Origin: Capsicum annuum
Taxonomy: Eukaryota; Streptophyta; Magnoliopsida; Solanales; Solanaceae
Direction: 5' to 3'
NCBI RefSeq assembly: GCF_002878395.1
Contig: NW_025856222.1
Span: forward strand, 191,176 to 255,175
Length of the DNA stretch: 64,000 nucleotides
A model generated the notes under the pieces. That model ran no database searches. It was given only the letters and a program-made list of their open reading frames with translations, and was not told the DNA's origin. Position 1 is the stretch's first letter; each line of letters opens with the position of its first letter. Of this stretch, positions 45,540 through 57,600 are shown in pieces. Position numbers and translations under genes: made by a program.

Positions 45540-47129
45540 CAACACCGCCGGCTAAGCCATCTATTGAAGAGCTGCCGGTGTTAGAATTGAAAGAGTTGCC
45601 CGGGCATTTAAGGTACGTGTTATTGGGCAATGGGAATACACTACCCATGATTATTCCAGCTGATTTGATTGAGAAACAGGTGGAAACACTTGTTTCGGTG
45701 CTTCAAAGAAACAAAAGAGCAATAGGCTGAACTATTGTAGATATTATTAGCTTTCCCCCTGGTATCTGCACTCATAAGATATAGCTTGAGGATGACTGTA
45801 CTCTAACCATTGAGGATCAACACTGACTAAACCTACCAATATAATAGGTGGTTAAGAAGATTATCAAGTGGCTGGATATAGGAGTAGTTTATCCTATTTT
45901 CGACAGTAAATAGGTAAGTCCAATTTAATGCATGCCTAAGAAAGGGGGCAAGACTGCTGTTAAAAATGAAAAGAAAGAGTTGATTTATCTTAGTCCTATG
46001 ACTAGGTGGAGAGTTTGCATGGACTATCGCAAACTGAACTCATGGACCTTAAAGGACCACTTCCCAATGCCCTTCATGGATCAAATGCTTGATCGGTTGG
46101 CAGGGAAGGGGTGGTACTATTTCTTAGATGGGTATTCCGGTTACAACAAGATTTCTATTGATCCTAAAGATTAGAAAAAGACGACATTCACATGCCCATA
46201 TGGTGTGTTTTCTTTTAAAAGAATATCTTTTGGGTTATATAATGCACCCACAACATTTTAGTGGTGCATGATGTCAATCTTTTTGGATATGGTTGAAGAC
46301 ACCCTGGAGGTGTTTCTGGATGATTTCTCAGTTGTTGTTGATCCCTTTGAACTATGCTTGCTAAATCTGAGTCAGGCATTATAGCGATGTGAAGAGTTCA
46401 ACCTTGTTTTTAACTGGAAAAAATGCCACTTCATGGTGAAGAAAGGAATTGTTCTTGGTCATCGAATTTTAGCTAAAGGAATTGAGGTAAACAAGGCAAA
46501 GGTTGAGGTGATTGAGAAACTACCACCTCCTATCTCAGTTAAATGGGTACATAGTTTTTTTGGCCATGCAGGGTTCTACCGCAGATTCATAAAGGATTTC
46601 TCCAAGATTGTGAACCCGCTTTGCAACTCTTGGAGAAGGAAGACAAATTTGCTTTTGATGATAATTGCAAAAAGGCGTTTGAATGCCTTAAGTTGAATCT
46701 AGTAAAAGCTTCAATTATTGTTGCTCCTAATTGGACAAAGCCATTTGAAGTTATGTGTGATGCTAGTGGAGTAACACATGGAGGTGTTCTCAAACAAAGG
46801 AAAGAAAAGTTTTTCATCTGATATATTATGCAAACAAGGCCATAAATGGGTCTTAGAAGAATTATACAGTGACAAAGCAGGAACTTGTAGCAGTGGTGTA
46901 TGCTTTTGAAAAGTTTCAGGCATATCTTCTAGGTACCAAGGTAGTTGTACACACTTACCATGATGCCTTAATGTACCTAATGGAGAAGAAGAACTCTAAT
47001 CTAAGGTTGATCTGGTGGGTATTGCTACTTCAGGAATTTGTCTTCTAGGTCAAGGATTGCAAGGGATGTGAGAATCAGGTGGCTGATCACCTATCTATAC
47101 TTGAAGGTGAGCAGGTAGTAAAAGATGAG
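45540..47129 (+). pseudogene. pol: Athila B RT and RNase H pseudogene
   Basis: RT: 45932-46174 is open and reads MPKKGGKTAVKNEKKELIYL, WRVCMDYRKLNSWTLKDHFP and GWYYFLDGYSGYNKISIDPK. It continues FTCPYGVFSFKRISFGLYNA, PTTF-stop-WCMMSIFLDM and VFLDDFS (catalytic FLDDF, about 46309-46326). Thumb: 46433-46696, MVKKGIVLGHRILAKGIEVN to GHAGFYRRFIKDFSK. RNase H: FEVMCDASGVTHGGVL near 46746 and a decayed [16 protein letters not shown] near 46950. It ends at DHLSILEGEQVVKDEL, where the D2 sequence takes over. Confidence 0.85.
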
Positions 47130-48969
47130 TTGTGCTTGTATTCTCTCTTTAAATCATACTATCTAAGTGTAGAAAGGACTCACTCTAAATTCTAAAAGCT
47201 GAAAGCTGAAGTCTGTAGCTAATATTTTTCTGTAAAGCATAATATAAGTAAAACTTGTGAGCTTTCACACTTAGTTTTCTAAAAGCTTGCTCTATTAATT
47301 TTATTCTAAAAGTCTGTACTATTAGGTAAAACTGTTCTGCAAGGGAAAATACTTTATCTGAAGCTTATCTGTAAGGAAAACACTTTATCTTAATTGTTTA
47401 GAAATTTGAAAATTTATTCTACATGGGAGATTCTTCTAACTGACATAAACCATGTGATAATTCATAGAGTTAAATGTTCTTGTCCCCCTAAGGAGGAATT
47501 CTTACGTTGGGGAAAGGAGTCTTACTCATTCCAGGGAGTAACCTCTCTAAGTGATCAAACATCTATTATCCACGTAGAAGTGGAAACAATCTAAATCCTA
47601 CGTTGGCACATAGTTCTGGGGTTTCGAACAATAGTAACATACCCATCTTAGTGCTAAATACAACTCCCTTTAAATATGTATGCTCATTCTGATGGAAATC
47701 TACTTCTAAAATAGTATAATGGTTTATAATGAAAACCAACTGTATATTTGTAAATCTAAATCTGTAAAGTGAATTTCATATCTATTCTTGAGACCAAAAG
47801 GTCAAATCTTTATCAATAATCTAAAAAGAGTCTAGTCATAAAGTGCTCATAGCACAATCAATCTTTAATTAGGGTTTAGTGACCCATGCATCAAACTCAT
47901 GTTAAAACATCATAATATTGATGCTGGGAAATGTAAACATTTATAAATCAACTTAAAATCTGGAAATTTTTGCAATATGCATGAAAATATGAACATAGAC
48001 ATGCAATTCAACTTCAAAATCCCTTGAAATCTCGTAATCTCATAAATAGCAATATTGGGTGTAAATCCTAACTTTAATTTCAGGGGAAATCAAATAAAAT
48101 TCAGTAAATTTGTAATTAAAATAAGTTTTGGGCACAAGGATGAAAGGATTATCCTTGTTGAAAAACTCCACATGCCTTGATTAATGATTAGATAAAGAAA
48201 CTTGAATTATTGATTCCTATTTGAGTTTTTGAAGATGAGTTCTTGATTATTATATCTTGAAAATCCTCAATTTAGAGATTTCTTAGAGAAAGTATGGAGG
48301 ATTTTGATTTCTTGGAGAAGAAGCTCTTGAGTTCTAGGGTTTTGTTTTTAGTGAAAATTGATGAAATAAGCATAAAGTGCTTTGGCATATGCTTAATGTT
48401 GTGTTTTACACGAATTAGGGCCTTAGGGATTGACCAAAATTCCCCTATTAAACTTTTAAATAGAACTAGAAAAGGAAGAAAAAATTCCAATTTAATAGGC
48501 CACCATGACGCGCCACTATCGCGGCGGCTCACTGGAAAAGGACTAGCAGGAATTGGGCCTTAACTGCGATGCGCCACAATCGCGGTACCCCTTTGGACTG
48601 CCATTTTAGACATTAGCGTGATGCGTCAGTATCATGTTAGGCTGTTGGATTTTGACAATTGGGAATTTGGACCTCTCCATGAAGATCCAATATAGCAGAG
48701 GTCGACTGGAATTGATAATTATGAAGTTGTCCTTCTCCGTAATGCGCTGATTGCTTAGGTGGGACACTGTCAACTTAAAAATGCTCTAGTTCCTGAATCG
48801 AGTATTGGATTTGGTCCAATTTGGTATCGATGGAAAGCTTATTCAATTTTCCACACAATGGGAGGTCTAAATATGTAAAATTCCACACAAAATAAATATT
48901 GATTATTTGGGAAGCTATTCCTTAATGTTCCAGGACGAATTCAAGCTAGGAAAACTATGGCGTGTTACA
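47128..48969 (-). repeat. Partial chromovirus solo LTR (D2 copy)
   Basis: Duplicate of 23558-25421. The part matching 22876-23557 is missing, cut at the junction with Athila B. The right edge with CCCAT is intact. The CG-rich block is at 48500-48760 (ACGCGCCACTATCGCGG). Confidence 0.85.
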
Positions 48970-48974
48970 CCCAT

Positions 48975-50300
48975 CCATTTCATATGGGGACAAGCTTGTC
49001 AAAGGACCCTAAGTTCGATCAATCAAGTTCATGAAGTCCTTTATTAATGTAATATTTGTTTTCCTAGTTGGTTATGTATATTTATCCACAACAAATATAA
49101 AGGAACATGAGATTTCCAACATAGATTAGTCACCCATCTCGAAAATAGTAGAGTAGTGTGGAACATGAGGGCCTTCTCCCCAATCTTATCATAATTATCT
49201 GTGGGACATTCATCTTTATCTCAGATATAAATATTGTCGCTATCCTAAATTTGGCAACACATAGCATATTATCATTTTACTGTCAGGTTTATACGATAAT
49301 TGAATATAAACAACCATGATTTTGAAATAAAACTTGGAGTGTGCTTTGTAGATTGCTGCACCATTAATATGGCCATCCAACCACTAATAATTTGGAGAGT
49401 CCTTTCTTTAGCTTCCGTAATATGGCCATCCAACCACTAATAATTTATGAACTTGTCATTTGTACTCAGTTGTTTTACTTTCTTAAGATAAGTTATCCGG
49501 TAGTAGAACCTTGGAGTCTCAATTGGTGGCTCATATTCATCATTAAAAAGTACCTTAGAAATTTCCCTTTCAAAAATCTCAAAAATTACAAGGTTGCTTC
49601 CTCATATCTTTCTCCTTTCTTGAAAGAGTCATGATTTTGAGTGTTTTCACCTAGTTGGTATAAAATTCTGGCACCAACTCAGCTTTGTAGTTACCCATTG
49701 GTTTTTTTTATCCATCCTATTAGTATTTCTTAAACACTTAAAACAATTTTGGAACTCCTTGTAGTTCCTCGGGTAGCATGTGGGGTGTTTCTTGAATACT
49801 CTATTTTGGTTCCAATCTTTGATTTTTGGACACTTCATAATTATAGTAATCTTAGGATTTGGGAATACTCTATTATCTCAGGTCTGCCTATCTTTGAGGT
49901 AGATTTGTAGCAGCAACTTTTTTGAGAATTCCAGGACAGTACATCTAAGAACATCCATAGATTTCTCTTCCTTAGATGGACACATCTCACATCATATTTT
50001 TAATATCTGGTTTACCCCCATTTGGATTTGGTTTTAACCTCCTTCTTCATATTGGGAAGGCTCAATAGAAATATCCACAGGCACCAATATTATAGAAGAT
50101 ATGGCCTAGGCCTTGGTAGATTTAGATCTAGCAATCTGAGGATCATGTTGATCATATGTATCACTTGCAAGGAACTCAACCTCTGAACCATTATATTTCT
50201 ATGATTTACTCTCTATGGTCGAAGGTATAACCTTTGGTACACACTTCTTGGTTATTTCCTTGCGAACTCCCTCATCCTAATTCTTCTTTATGCTTTGGGT
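48975..50300 (-). pseudogene. Env-like / plant transposon protein domain, minus strand (D2)
   Basis: Duplicate of the D1 env-like region. The longest open stretch, 49838-49647, reads NRVFKKHPTCYPRNYKEFQN, followed by CFKCLRNTNRMDKK. It parallels D1 residue by residue with substitutions. Stops are numerous. It retains the same order of segments as the env-like ORF of element A. Confidence 0.55.
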
Positions 50301-51489
50301 ACCATAGTACCTATGCATAAAAGAATTAGTCTTGGAATAAGGAAGAAATAAAAACTAACCAATTCATATAGGTGATCGATTTGATGATTGTTGTGAGAAA
50401 GGACGATTTTTCTTTCGATTGTTGTAAGCCCCTCCAAAAAATTTCATAGAGTTGTCACATCAAATGATGAATACCAATGACTATTTTTTTATATGACGAT
50501 TATTTTTTGGGGTCATCCAATAAAATCCTACCACCTTGAAATTTGGCACCCACAACAATCTGACCAATGATCGATAAAAGATACAATGACTATTGGTTGT
50601 GTCGTAAAGTTTGCACTAACATGTAATCAAATTAACTTCAAATGGGGGACCTTTTTTAAAATTAAGAGGGTACTCAAACTTCCCCGCTTACACCCATTCA
50701 AATAACAAATTCAAAATGGATAATTTTATATTTAGATTTAGCTACTCTTCTCCCTTTGAACTCATTCTAGCATCAACTTGTCACTCAATAAGTTATGTAA
50801 GAACCTAGTCCGCTTTTATATTAAACACAATCAATAATTTTAATTTTTAATAAGATAACTTACTTTACAGTGAGTGTATAAGTCTTGAATAATGAGAAGT
50901 TCGAGAAGCTAAGATAGTGTAGGTATAGGGGCATTGGGATCTCTCTATTTTTGTGTTAGAATTAAGTTATTTTGCTCTATGATCATGTACTTGGATGTGA
51001 TTTTGAGTTAAAAAATAAATGGGTATGTATTGGTTATTAGGGTATAAGGATTGGGAAACTAAAATAAGCCAAGTTGGGTCAGGTTAAAATTAGTTTTCAT
51101 GAGTTTACTCAGATGATGGATACCATGATCATTCTATCATAGAACAATCATTGGTGCTCAATCATTGGACCACCTCCTAAAAACACTTTCTATGTACTTC
51201 CTGCAGAGGAAAAAAACCATAATCATAGTAACTTCCAATGATCATCCAATTTTTTTGTAGTTTTTGCTTTCGTTCTAGTTCCTAAGTTTTCTTCTGCATT
51301 GTCCCTTCACACTTTTAATCATGTAACCCTATAAATAATAAAGTAATATAAGTATAAAATTTATGGGTTTTCTTTCATATAGCATGTGATACATCATCGC
51401 GTCATGATGCAACTAGTTTGGCTACTCAAACTTCATGAAACTAACCCATGGGTTGCAGCTTATAAAGTGACTAATTTAACATTATGACA
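50301..51489 (-). other. Pol-env spacer of the minus-strand element (D2)
   Basis: Non-coding duplicate of 26741-28050. A shortening near 51080 removes about 120 bases relative to D1 (27510-27650). The inverted repeat at 26992-27028 is degraded here (ACCAATGATCG...AATGACTATTGGTTG, about 50574-50600). Confidence 0.5.
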
Positions 51490-53692
51490 TGAGTTAGGTG
51501 TGCCTTATTACTCTGGCACCATAAATATCCATATCACATCTACCTTAACATCTTGAACATCACCAATATAATGCTTCACCCTTTGGCTATTTACTTTAAA
51601 ATTATTTCCTTCGTTACTTTCAAGCTTGAACCACTTGGAAACCCTATCATTATTTGGTACGCCCCCTCTATTTTGACTTCAACATCTTAGAAAATAAGAA
51701 AAACATTAATTCAAACAACAGAACTATATCACCAATAGTGAAATCTTTTTTTATCTCTTGGTCATGGTACAACCTCATTTTTTAGTCGTACAAAGCTAAA
51801 CTTTCATATGCTCTAAGACAAAACTCATCCATTTCATACAACTATTCAAGTATTAATTTAGCTACATCACTCTACCCCAGATTTAACCTTTTCAACTCCT
51901 ATAATGCCTTATGCTCAAGTTTAATAGGCAAGTGACATGCCTTTTCATACACAAGCTAATATAAGGAAGCCTAATAGGGGTCTTGAATGTTGTTCGCTAA
52001 GCCCATATACATCCTCAAACTTTTTAGCTCGGGCTATTCTATTAACATTTACTACCTTTCTAAAAATTGACTTGATCTCATCATTAGAGACCATACCTTG
52101 CCTAATTATTTAAGGATAGTAGGGTGTTTCCACATATGTTTTACGCTATAGTTTTTAATTAATTGAAAAAGTGTAAGCCTCCATCACTAATGGTTGGCCT
52201 TGGTATCCTAAATTAGGAGAATATATTCTTCCTAAAAAATATACTCACACTCTTCCCTTCATTATTTGGAAGCATAACTGCTTCTATCCACTTCTAAACA
52301 TAATCAAACACAACAAGAATATACTTCATACCATATGAGTTCACAAAAGGGCTCATGAAATCAATTCCTCAAACATCAAATTTCTCAAGCTTTAGTTTGT
52401 GGTCATTGGAAGCTCTATCGTTAACGAGATGTTCCTTGTCTTTAGGATTGGTCATATGCCCTCACATTGTCATGTGCAACTGTATGAATAGTTTCCAAAA
52501 TTACCTATATTGTAAGATCTTATGAGTAGTTCATGCAACACTCTACTGACCCCAACTAGTGATCGATGACATGCCTCTAGAATACTCATCATCTCTACCT
52601 CAGGAACACATTTTCGAATCATTCTGTCTGAATGAATTCCGAACAACTATATCTCATCCCAAAAGAATTTTTACACATCATGTATAAACTTATTTTGCTA
52701 ATGAAGGGATAGACCTCGGGCACCACATTTCTTACCAAATAGTTGAAAAAATTTACAAATTGTGGAATCAAGTTTTGGGATGTATCCAATACCTACTCGT
52801 CTGGAAAAGTGTTATCTATCACAAGGTCATCCTTCAACTTCATCATTACCTCTTCTTCAAGTCGTGATAAGTGGTCAGGCATTTAATTTTTAGTCCCCTT
52901 TTAATTCTTGACTTCAAATCAAGTTCTAATACTAGAAATACCCAATGAATCAACCTAGTATCCTTCTTTGCAATAAGGTACCTAAGATATACATGATCAG
53001 TATGTATAATCACTTTTATGCAAAATAATCGATTGAAATTTCCCAAAAACTAAAATTAGTGTATAAAGCTCTTGCTCAGTCATAGTATAATTTTTTTGTT
53101 AAGGAATGAGCATTTTGCATGCCTAATAGATTGAATGTAGAGTCTTTTTTTGCCTTTGACCTAGGAATACTCCTAGCACCATATCACTAGCATCATATAT
53201 AACCTCAAAAGACATAGATGAATAAGATGACATAATAATCGAGGTTGAAATCAACTTCTATTTCAGACACTCAAATTCTTTGAGGTACTTATCATCAAAA
53301 ATAAACTTTACCTCCTTCTCCAACAATTTGCACAAGGGATATGAAATTTTAGAGAAATACTTAATAAATTTACAATAAAGCCCAGTATGCCCTAAAATGT
53401 TCTAAATACCTTTCAGATTAATTGGTGGAGTTAATTTTTCAATCAGCTCAATCTTTGCCTTGTCAACCTCAATCCTTTTATTTGAAATCTTGTCACCCAA
53501 TACTATTCCTTCTTTGACAAAAAAGTGGAATTTTTCTTATTTTAGCACAATACCATGTTGCAATCTTCATATCTCCTAAAAAAACAATCTAAATAAGCCA
53601 AGCAATCTTACAATGAATCACCAACAGTTAGGAAGTCATCCATAAATACCTCAATATGTCCTCCACCATGTTCGAAAAAATGGATATCATGC
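51490..53692 (-). pseudogene. pol: Athila-like pol (RT end, RNase H, integrase), minus strand
   Basis: The minus strand begins at about 53692 inside the RT: MISIFSNMVEDI, then a frameshifted FMDDF-like box (ATTTATGGATGACTT). It continues EGIVLGDKISNKRIEVDKAK with GHTGLYCKFIKYFSK (thumb), then FEVIYDASDMVLGV. RNase H follows (53046-52846): KVIIHTDHVYLRYLIAKKDT. Integrase and the C-terminus (KVNGQRVKHYIGD-like, about 51590-51540) fall within the D2 copy. It has many stops. The upstream RT, PR and gag are cut off by the LTR that starts near 53693. Confidence 0.8.
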
Positions 53693-55040
53693 TGATGTGG
53701 CATGGAAACACAACACTTTTGATGCTTAAAACTATGAATTTATGTGTGAACTTAGGGTTTTTGATGGATATAATGCACTTTGGTATAAATTGCATGTAAA
53801 ATAGGTCTACAACGGTATTTGAACAAAAAAGAGACAAAAAAGACCTAAAAAGACCTCTTTCGATCAGTATACGAGTCAGCACCAGAGTCGTAAGCATTAG
53901 ATACAACTCGTATGCTAATTTATATAAGTAATAGAACCAAAAGACAAATCAAGAATCCAAGCCATAAGAAAGGATATGAGTAATATGCTGAAGCAGTGAG
54001 CATAACTGAATCTACGCTACCATCTAAGAGTTGAAGTGTTAAGATTATATGAGTCAGAAGACTGAGTACAACTCATATAGATATGTCGTATACAAACCAT
54101 TGTTCAAGACTTGAAAAGACTAAAGTCCCAGGTGGATACAAGTTGAGAACATGAGTCGTACACTCAGGTACGACTCATACAGATAATCATATGTTGAATA
54201 GAGAGTTGAAGACTTAGGAAGATCAGACACTAGAATGGATATATTACGGTAGGGTACAACTCGTAAGCTGAGGATATGAGTGAAGATCGAGTCATATCGC
54301 TAGCTTACTTAACTTTACCTTTCTAGTTTTTAGTAGGATTTTTATATTATTTTGAGATACTATAAATACTTAGGGTTTATCTTTTATTAGGTTACAAATT
54401 ATGAGATTCTTTTACACATTTTTACGCACTATTGCTCAGTACTACATTATTTCTTGAGATTTTTGGGTTTTATTCAATTAAATACTTTGGAGTTTATTCA
54501 TCTTATTCTTGTGAAATTGATTTTAAGTTTTCTTTATTGACAATCATGGTTTCTTGCACAAATATTAGCAGCTGATCTCCTTAGCTAGAGGTGTGGAAAC
54601 CCTAGTGAATTAGCTACATTGAGGAAGTGTAAGACTCAATTATTCTAGGGTTTCTACATATATATTAATTCTTCTTTGCAATAACTAAACTCATAGTAGC
54701 TGTAGATACTTGAGATTGCCTGTATTTGCATCCATTCGATAAATAAGAAACTTTTAATTAGGAAAAGTAGATTAAGACAGTGATTTAGTATGAAATAACC
54801 AAGCATTCCATCTTATCACTTTATCCTACCTCAACAAGTGTAACTGAGGTTGTAGCAAGGGGCAAGAAGGAAACACCCTGATATGATAACCAAGTAAAAA
54901 GCATGAAATTTATCTGCTAGCTTACTCGATAGTTGATAATACTTATCTTATAGGATTTGCATGCAAAACAATAGAATAATTAGGTTGATTACGAGAAATT
55001 TATGTAGTTGAGAATCCAGGGAGAACATAGACCTAGCGTT
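53693..55040 (+). repeat. LTR of a further Athila/Tat-like element
   Basis: Starts TGATGTGGCATGG where minus-strand RT similarity ends. It carries a dyad cluster of its own type at about 53875-54300: TACGAGTC, CAACTCGTATG, GAGTCGTACACTCAGGTACG. In its second half are the ATAAATACTTAGGGTTTA, GTTTCTTGCACAAAT and GGGTTTCTACATATATATT features seen in the 3' parts of such LTRs. The end is approximate, near GAGAATCCAGGGAGAACA at 55006-55025. I could not identify a clear PBS. Confidence 0.55.
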
Positions 55041-55054
55041 CCTTCAAGTACTAA

Positions 55055-55165
55055 AAGTAGAAGAAATCCTTTACGTCTTTTTGATCCAGATCTAGAGAGA
55101 ATGCTTTAAACACCTAGAAGGATGTCAGGGCAAATTTGTGAAGGGGTTCAATATCCCCCACCTAT
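55055..55165 (+). pseudogene. gag: Gag N-terminal scrap, Athila/Tat-like
   Basis: Thirty-odd codons read STKSRRNPLRLFDPDLERML, then stop-TPRRMSGQICEG. The RR-x-LxxFDPDLERxL pattern is like the start of Tat/Athila-type gag proteins. The rest is displaced by insertion of E3 at 55166. The weak points are its short length and the absence of a convincing PBS. Confidence 0.4.
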
Positions 55166-57584
55166 TGTAAGACCCCTCAAAATCCTAAGCTTAACTTAGT
55201 CCTTTGAAGCTTGTTAAGGGGTCCCATACTTAGAAAATTCTAGCTAAGTGTTAAGACTTAGGGTTATTTTAGCCTTCGTAAGTTGACAACTCTATTTCAT
55301 GACCTTTAAAACCATTAAATAATGAACTTTAAGTTCATTCATGATCAAGAATGTCAGTAGGTGTTCTCAGAGGAGTTTTGTATTTTTTGAACATCGTTTG
55401 AAGCATGTTTGGAAGTCCAGTCCAGTGTATCAATTCAATCTCCATGCACCGCATCACCCATCACATCTATGAATATTTTACTCTAGCTTCCAGCACAAAT
55501 TCCAGTGAATCAACGTGGACTCGATGTGGTGCATAGCCATCGCATCAATGCCAATAACATGGCTCATCAGTCTGTGCATTGCTATGTCAGTTTTTAGTCA
55601 TTAAAAAGCCACATAATCAGGGGTAATTGGGTCTTTTTCCCATATCTATCATCCCCAAACACATAAAATTAAACCCTTCTAAGAGAAAAAACCATTCATT
55701 CTTCATAAGTTGCTCTCAAGAACAAACATTAGGAGATTTTAAGTTCAATTCAAGGCTTAAGAACTTACCATCAATCTTTAAGAAATTAATTGTTAAGGCA
55801 TGTCAAGTGTTCATTCAAGGGTCCCTTCCACCCTTGGCATTCAAGGATCAATTTTAAAAACCTCAAGTGTATTGATTACATAGATTTCATATTGGGTTTG
55901 ATTATATTCATGATTATAATGATTAATTGGGTTTCTGACCCATATTTTGTTACAAGTTTTATGTGCAGTTATTTGATATATGTATAGAATCATATAAATC
56001 CATGCTAAACTCTTGCAATTGTAAATGGGGATTTGAATTTTGGTGCCCATATATGGTTAGTGTCATGCGTATCGATTATGTGCTCCAAGTGTTTGATGTA
56101 ATGTCTCTATGAATGATTTATGATCAAGTGTATATGGTTATGCCTTTTAAGTTTATGCTATGATTTATTTTTCATGCTATCGAGTCCTAGGGGTATCCAA
56201 TACCTGAAACCTTAGTTGTTTACCTAGAGTTATGGCAGTTATAGAATACTCTCAGTAGTATCACGACCAGTAGCCTCAGTAACCAGTCATAGTTATATTT
56301 TAGTATTTAGTTTAGACCTGAGTAAATCCATCTAGTCAACAAAACTCTATAGTATTTCATCAGTTGATAGAATTTAGTAGTACATCATCTGTTAATGGAA
56401 CTTAGTAAACTCAGTTTAGTTCAGTTAGACAGTACGATCAGTAATAGTTCATTCCAGCCTAGTACAATTTAGAAATCAGTCTAGTATCTATTCAGTTTGG
56501 AGCAGGATTCATCACCAAGCTAACCAAGGGATGGGGGCATTTCTTCCAGCAGAGGGTTTGACCCTTAGTAGCAGTCCCTGCCTTATAGAACTCCGTAGCC
56601 ATTATAGATTGTGATATCTTCCTGCTAGACTAGGGTTGATATATCTTATATAAGTTTTCTTGCCAGTAAGGGTTGATGAAAGAGCTTCCTATCAAAGAGG
56701 GTTAACTCACAGTTTGTCTTTACCCATGGAACGATAATGATACCCTTCCAACTGGGATTATAGGTTGGACCCTAACCTATAGAATAAAACTTAGTTCAAT
56801 TCTATAGAAATTAGGACTATCAGACACAGTCATTGAGGTTAGTACAAAACTCAAAATAGCTCAACAGAATTAGTACTGTCCGATACAGTCACTCAGTTAA
56901 TAGTAATACAATATTTATAACCTTATATATCAGTAAATCAGTTATTTAGAACTCAGTATCCAGTGTTATCATGACCTCAGTTACAGTTTATGTATTTCAT
57001 GCATGTACTCTCATTTAGTTATACTCATGTTATTCTGCTAGTATTGCTCATGCAATAAACCCAGGTATCTCAGCCTATCTCAATTAGCATACTAGCACAT
57101 TCAAAGTACTGACACATATATTTCTTTTATGCTGTGATGTCTTATATCATAGGTTCAGATGCACGAGTTACCAATCATACTTAACAGCCTGATCCATCAG
57201 CAGCAGATTAATGGTGAGTCCTCATTATTTGAGGACAGATTTATTATTCCAGTATTTTAGTACTTAGTTTATTTTAGTAGTCGAAGTTAAGTTTATTTTA
57301 GTAGTCGAAGTTAGTTGGGGACTTATCCCATCAACTCCATGTTCAGAAAGTGGATGTTTTTCAAACTAAAGTATTTATAGAGAAATGTTCAGTTTTGGTA
57401 TGGATGTACCGTACTCAGTATTTACTTACAGTTTTGAACCTTATGGAAATTTTATGCCTATTTTTTTCATAATTACAATATTACTATTTAGTTATTGCAG
57501 CAGGTACCAGTCATGGGTTAGCTTATGGTCCTTCGAGATTATGAGAACCATGTAGCATCAGGGGTATAGACTCAGGGTATTACA
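55166..57584 (+). repeat. E3 5' LTR
   Basis: 2,419 bases, from TGTAAGACCCCTCAAAATCC to ACTCAGGGTATTACA. Same family as the E2 LTRs, but about 150 bases shorter and clearly diverged. The CG block lies at about 55440-55590 (CACCGCATCACC, CGATGTGG). Confidence 0.9.
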
Positions 57585-57588
57585 AACA

Positions 57589-57600
57589 TAGTATCACATC
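57589..57600 (+). other. E3 decayed primer binding site (tRNA-iMet type)
   Basis: TAGTATCACATC, four bases after the LTR, corresponds to TGGTATCAGAGC with three substitutions. Confidence 0.75.

Larger units (their letters stand above)
42764..47129 (+). mobile_element. Athila element B, truncated after RNase H
   Basis: A second Athila body in the same orientation: PBS, gag, PR, RT and RNase H. It is cut at 47128-47129 where the D2 duplication begins. The junction shares the two bases AG between B and the duplicated LTR sequence. Integrase, env-like ORF and 3' LTR are missing. B is close to A over its whole length but keeps a cleaner gag. Confidence 0.85.
47128..52720. repeat. Segmental duplication, copy D2
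   Basis: Direct copy of 23558-29286 with small indels; in a sampled stretch roughly one base in ten differs. It starts in mid-LTR (TTGTGCTTGTATTCTCTC). It keeps the LTR's left terminus on the minus strand (TGTAACACG at 48969) and the CCCAT target copy (48970-48974). It then carries the env-like domain, spacer and integrase region. Unlike D1 it runs on without a break past GACCTCGGG at 52720 into minus-strand RNase H and RT. Confidence 0.9.
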
